DNA from: Anseranas semipalmata
Lineage: Eukaryota; Chordata; Aves; Anseriformes; Anseranatidae
Direction: 5' to 3'
DNA: 64,000 bases
Assembly (NCBI GenBank): GCA_013399115.1
Contig: VXAA01005200.1
Coordinates: 2,062-66,061 of the forward strand
Shown: positions 61,738-64,000 of the stretch, piece after piece
Numbering within the stretch: position 1 is the stretch's first letter
How the letters are laid out: each line of letters opens with the position of its first letter
Notes under the pieces: generated by a model
What the model was told of the DNA's origin: nothing
What the model saw: the letters and a program-made list of their open reading frames with translations, nothing else
Databases searched by the model: none
Translations under genes and position numbers: made by a program

Positions 61738-62016
61738 GTTGCCAGATAGGCCATTGCTTCCCCAGTCCTGTGTGCCGCCTGTTTCAAGTTATTAAGTACT
61801 TTTAATCCTCCCTTGTCCCTTAAACAGTGGTAGTCCCTGTTGTACAGGTTTTCTCTGCTCTTAGATGGTTTCCTCCTGGCTGAGACACTTTTGCCTGCCA
61901 GAGCCTCAGGAACCTCCTGTTTGTCTTCCTGGAGAGCGTCTCTCAGTGCCAGGTCAATATTGGACCTACTGGCTTGGATGCTGGCGAGATGGGCAGCATT
62001 CAGCGGGGAGGCCCAA
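61738..62016 (-). CDS. Probable internal coding exon on the minus strand, unidentified protein
   Basis: Read on the minus strand, an acceptor (ACTGCTACCTCCAG) opens 279 bases that end at a perfect donor (GCAAC then GTGAGT). There is one leading base, 92 codons and two trailing bases. The reading contains NIDLALRDALQEDKQE, then a basic RRKPSKSRENLYN patch, then GLKVLNNLKQAAHRTGEAMA. It is hydrophilic and probably helical, with codon and residue use unlike chance frames nearby. There is no signal peptide or membrane segment. The acceptor pyrimidine tract is only moderate, so the true left boundary of the protein could differ. I do not recognise the family. It runs opposite to the plus-strand candidates, so it would belong to a different gene. 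Confidence 0.45.
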
Positions 62017-64000
62017 CTGGAGGTAGCAGTCAGCCCAGGATACTGGGACACCGAGGACCAGGCCCTTTGGTGTGCTCGGCTCTCTCCCCACCTCTGCTTG
62101 AGTCTTTCGTGCTGTCTGCACGTTCAGTCTTCCCCATCGCTTTACTTCACACCCGTCCCTCTAACCCACCTTTCTTCTGCCAACTCGCTTGCTTTTCTGA
62201 GGAGGTTTGTGAGACCAAGGGAACTCCACACCTGCTGGGCCTCGTGCCTGGTGGAGGTCAGGGAGAAGCAGTTACATTGCCCTCTGCTCCTCACTTCCAA
62301 GTTTCCTTTCTTCCCTATCAGCACCTCCATTCTCGCCAACACAGAAATACTTGCCCATCTACCTCAGTGCACCCTGCAGTTGCTCACTGGGGCATTCCCC
62401 TCCCCATCCCACTTTGCCTCTGTTGCCTTTGTTCACTCTGTCAACAGGGATGAAGATCCTCTGCCGCAAAGAGCCGTTGGGCAATGTGGAGGATGTTTTT
62501 CCATGTGGCCAGCACAAAATAGTGCAGATCTGATGAAAGTTCCCATTTCAGGGCTAGGAAAGGCAAGGTTTGTGCTTAGCTTTGTCCAGAGTGGACTTGG
62601 ACACTTGACAGCAGCTGCTACTGTAGTCATGAGAACTTGCATGTGGTCTTCATTCTGCCGATGGTGCAGGGGTTCACCTGAGCTCCCTCCAGATCTGTTT
62701 AGACAGAGGTTGGTGTCCGTCCAAGAGGTGTCCCAACGGGGCCTGTGAGGGGTCACCAGTTAGTAGTTGGGAGGGAAATCTCTCCTGCCTAAAGTCAGGG
62801 CAGGCTTTGTATTGATGGTCTGTTGTTTCTGAGAAACGCACGTATGGAATTATGTGCTGGTATTTGCTAGGCATGGCCACCAGAGCAGCCACTGAGCTCA
62901 GCAGAGCCCCAGGAGACCTCTCTCCTTGGCACTGTCAGGACTGACTGACTCCAGCCAGCATCTACGGCAGGATGTTGCCCCCCACGTTTCCGAGTCCTTG
63001 GCTGTTGCAGCCTCTGAGATGCCGGGCGCTGCAGGTAGATCTGGCAGCATGGTTACTCAGCTCTCCCTGTAGTCTTGTTTCTCTTCTTCTGTCTGCCCTC
63101 AGGCTCCACATTTAAGCACCAAGGTGGCCAAGGGAGAAATGACCTAGATGAGAAGATCCCACCCCAAACCAACTCATCAAAGTTTCTGAGCTTCAGGCAT
63201 CACCAAGGAGAGTGGCATGAGCTGGGGGCCAGGGATGAACTGCTGGCATGGGGCTTGGAGACCTGGCTTTTCCTGACCTGCTGAGCCATGGAGGGCAAGA
63301 TCTGCCCCTCTTTGTTCCTTGGCTTCTCACTCTTTAAAAGGAACCCAGCAACACTGACCTTTTTTCTTAGACACTTGGAGATCTACTGAGCTCCACCAAG
63401 GAGCTGTCTCTTTTATCAGGAAACTCTGTAACCAGGGTCTTCTGCCGGCAAACCCATTGCCCCAGCCCAGGGACAAGCTGTGGGCTGGCTCTGAGCTCAG
63501 AGCTGGCAGTTCCAGATGGAGCTTGCTCATAGACTTTACAAGTTTGGGATCACAACCTGGAGCCATCAGCTTACATTACCATTTCTGCAAAGAGCACCAA
63601 TGTTTAAGTTTCCGTGCTGGGTCCTGCATGGCAGAAGCCTGCTGTGGCCAGGCAGCAGATGCTAAAAAAAGAAAGTCTTCTTTTTTCCCTGAGCGGTGTT
63701 CTTATTCATCAGCATCTTCACTGGGGAGGAGGAGGCAATTATTCTGGTCAGAGGCAGTGGCAGGAGCAGAGGTGGGTAGATGACTCCTCCAAGGTCTGGA
63801 GAGGTCCAGGCAGGTATAATCTTAAAATATTTCCTGTTTTTGTTTTAAATGTCACTGTGCATCAGGGTCTGGAGTCAGAGAGTGCTTGCTCCTGCTGAGT
63901 GGTGGAGGCTTAAGCGTTTCTCCCCGTGTCGGAGGATGTGAGCCATGAAGGAGCGGCTTGTCTGGGTGTCAGTCCATGCCACCTGGTGCCAGGGAAAAGC
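62017..64000. other. Noncoding stretch with possible further exons
   Basis: A minus-strand reading at about 62875-62780 (KYQHIIPYVRFSETTDHQYK...) is protein-like but has only a weak donor (GTGACC) in a phase that does not fit the exon at 61738. A strong plus-strand acceptor at 63102 opens about 60 codons to a stop at 63284, with no recognisable content. Neither is called as a gene. Confidence 0.3.

Noticed and set aside
63103..63284. Possible terminal exon after a strong acceptor
   Set aside because: The reading has no recognisable features and no upstream exon of fitting phase was found.
1..64000. A novel multi-gene system, CRISPR array, tRNA cluster, endogenous retrovirus or intact transposon
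   Set aside because: I looked on both strands for dense gene arrays, spaced direct repeats, tRNA B-box motifs, LTR pairs and retroviral pol motifs. None was found.

Overview
The window looks like vertebrate nuclear DNA, most likely from a bird; a crocodilian or turtle cannot be excluded. It is GC-rich with many CpG-dense patches. I see no bacterial-style gene packing, no mammalian Alu or L1, and very few interspersed repeats. The repeats I recognise are old amniote families: a decayed CR1/L3-like LINE reverse transcriptase on the minus strand, MIR/L2-like fragments, and one 'CCTGATTCTGCAAACACTT' type amniote repeat. There is one ambiguous base (N) at 302. Nearly all long open frames are GC-driven and open in several frames at once, so I treat them as chance.

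No complete gene is visible. The layout fits introns and intergenic DNA with a few small exons. The best coding candidate is a plus-strand exon at 53688-53816 (43 residues, basic and Ser/Arg-rich, clean acceptor and donor). A short phase-compatible candidate follows at 55667-55697. A minus-strand candidate exon of 279 bp at 61738-62016 has a perfect GTGAGT donor, so a gene on the opposite strand may enter at the right end. Weaker plus-strand candidates lie at 18719-18828, 24657-24697, 27179-27247 and 40490-40520; the last three can be joined in one open frame. I could not name the gene behind any of them.

Region by region: 1-14.7 kb is GC-rich noncoding DNA with simple repeats, a MIR-like fragment and an AT-rich, TAAT-dense island at 6.1-6.4 kb. 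14.7-15.5 kb is an AT-rich block. 15.5-32.6 kb is GC-rich with scattered candidate exons and a CpG-rich patch carrying an RFX X-box at 23.7 kb. 32.6-34.1 kb holds the LINE remnant. 34-45.4 kb is mostly featureless, with an 18-bp minisatellite at 44.1 kb. At 45.47-45.84 kb a very CpG-dense core adjoins an AT-rich block with three octamer (POU) sites and a SOX-like site, the best enhancer candidate here. 46-64 kb holds the best exons and an unusual perfect 12-bp inverted repeat at 61.0 kb.

I found no operon, CRISPR array, tRNA or rRNA gene, intact transposon, endogenous retrovirus or novel multi-gene system. The findings are therefore hypotheses about exons and noncoding regulatory DNA.
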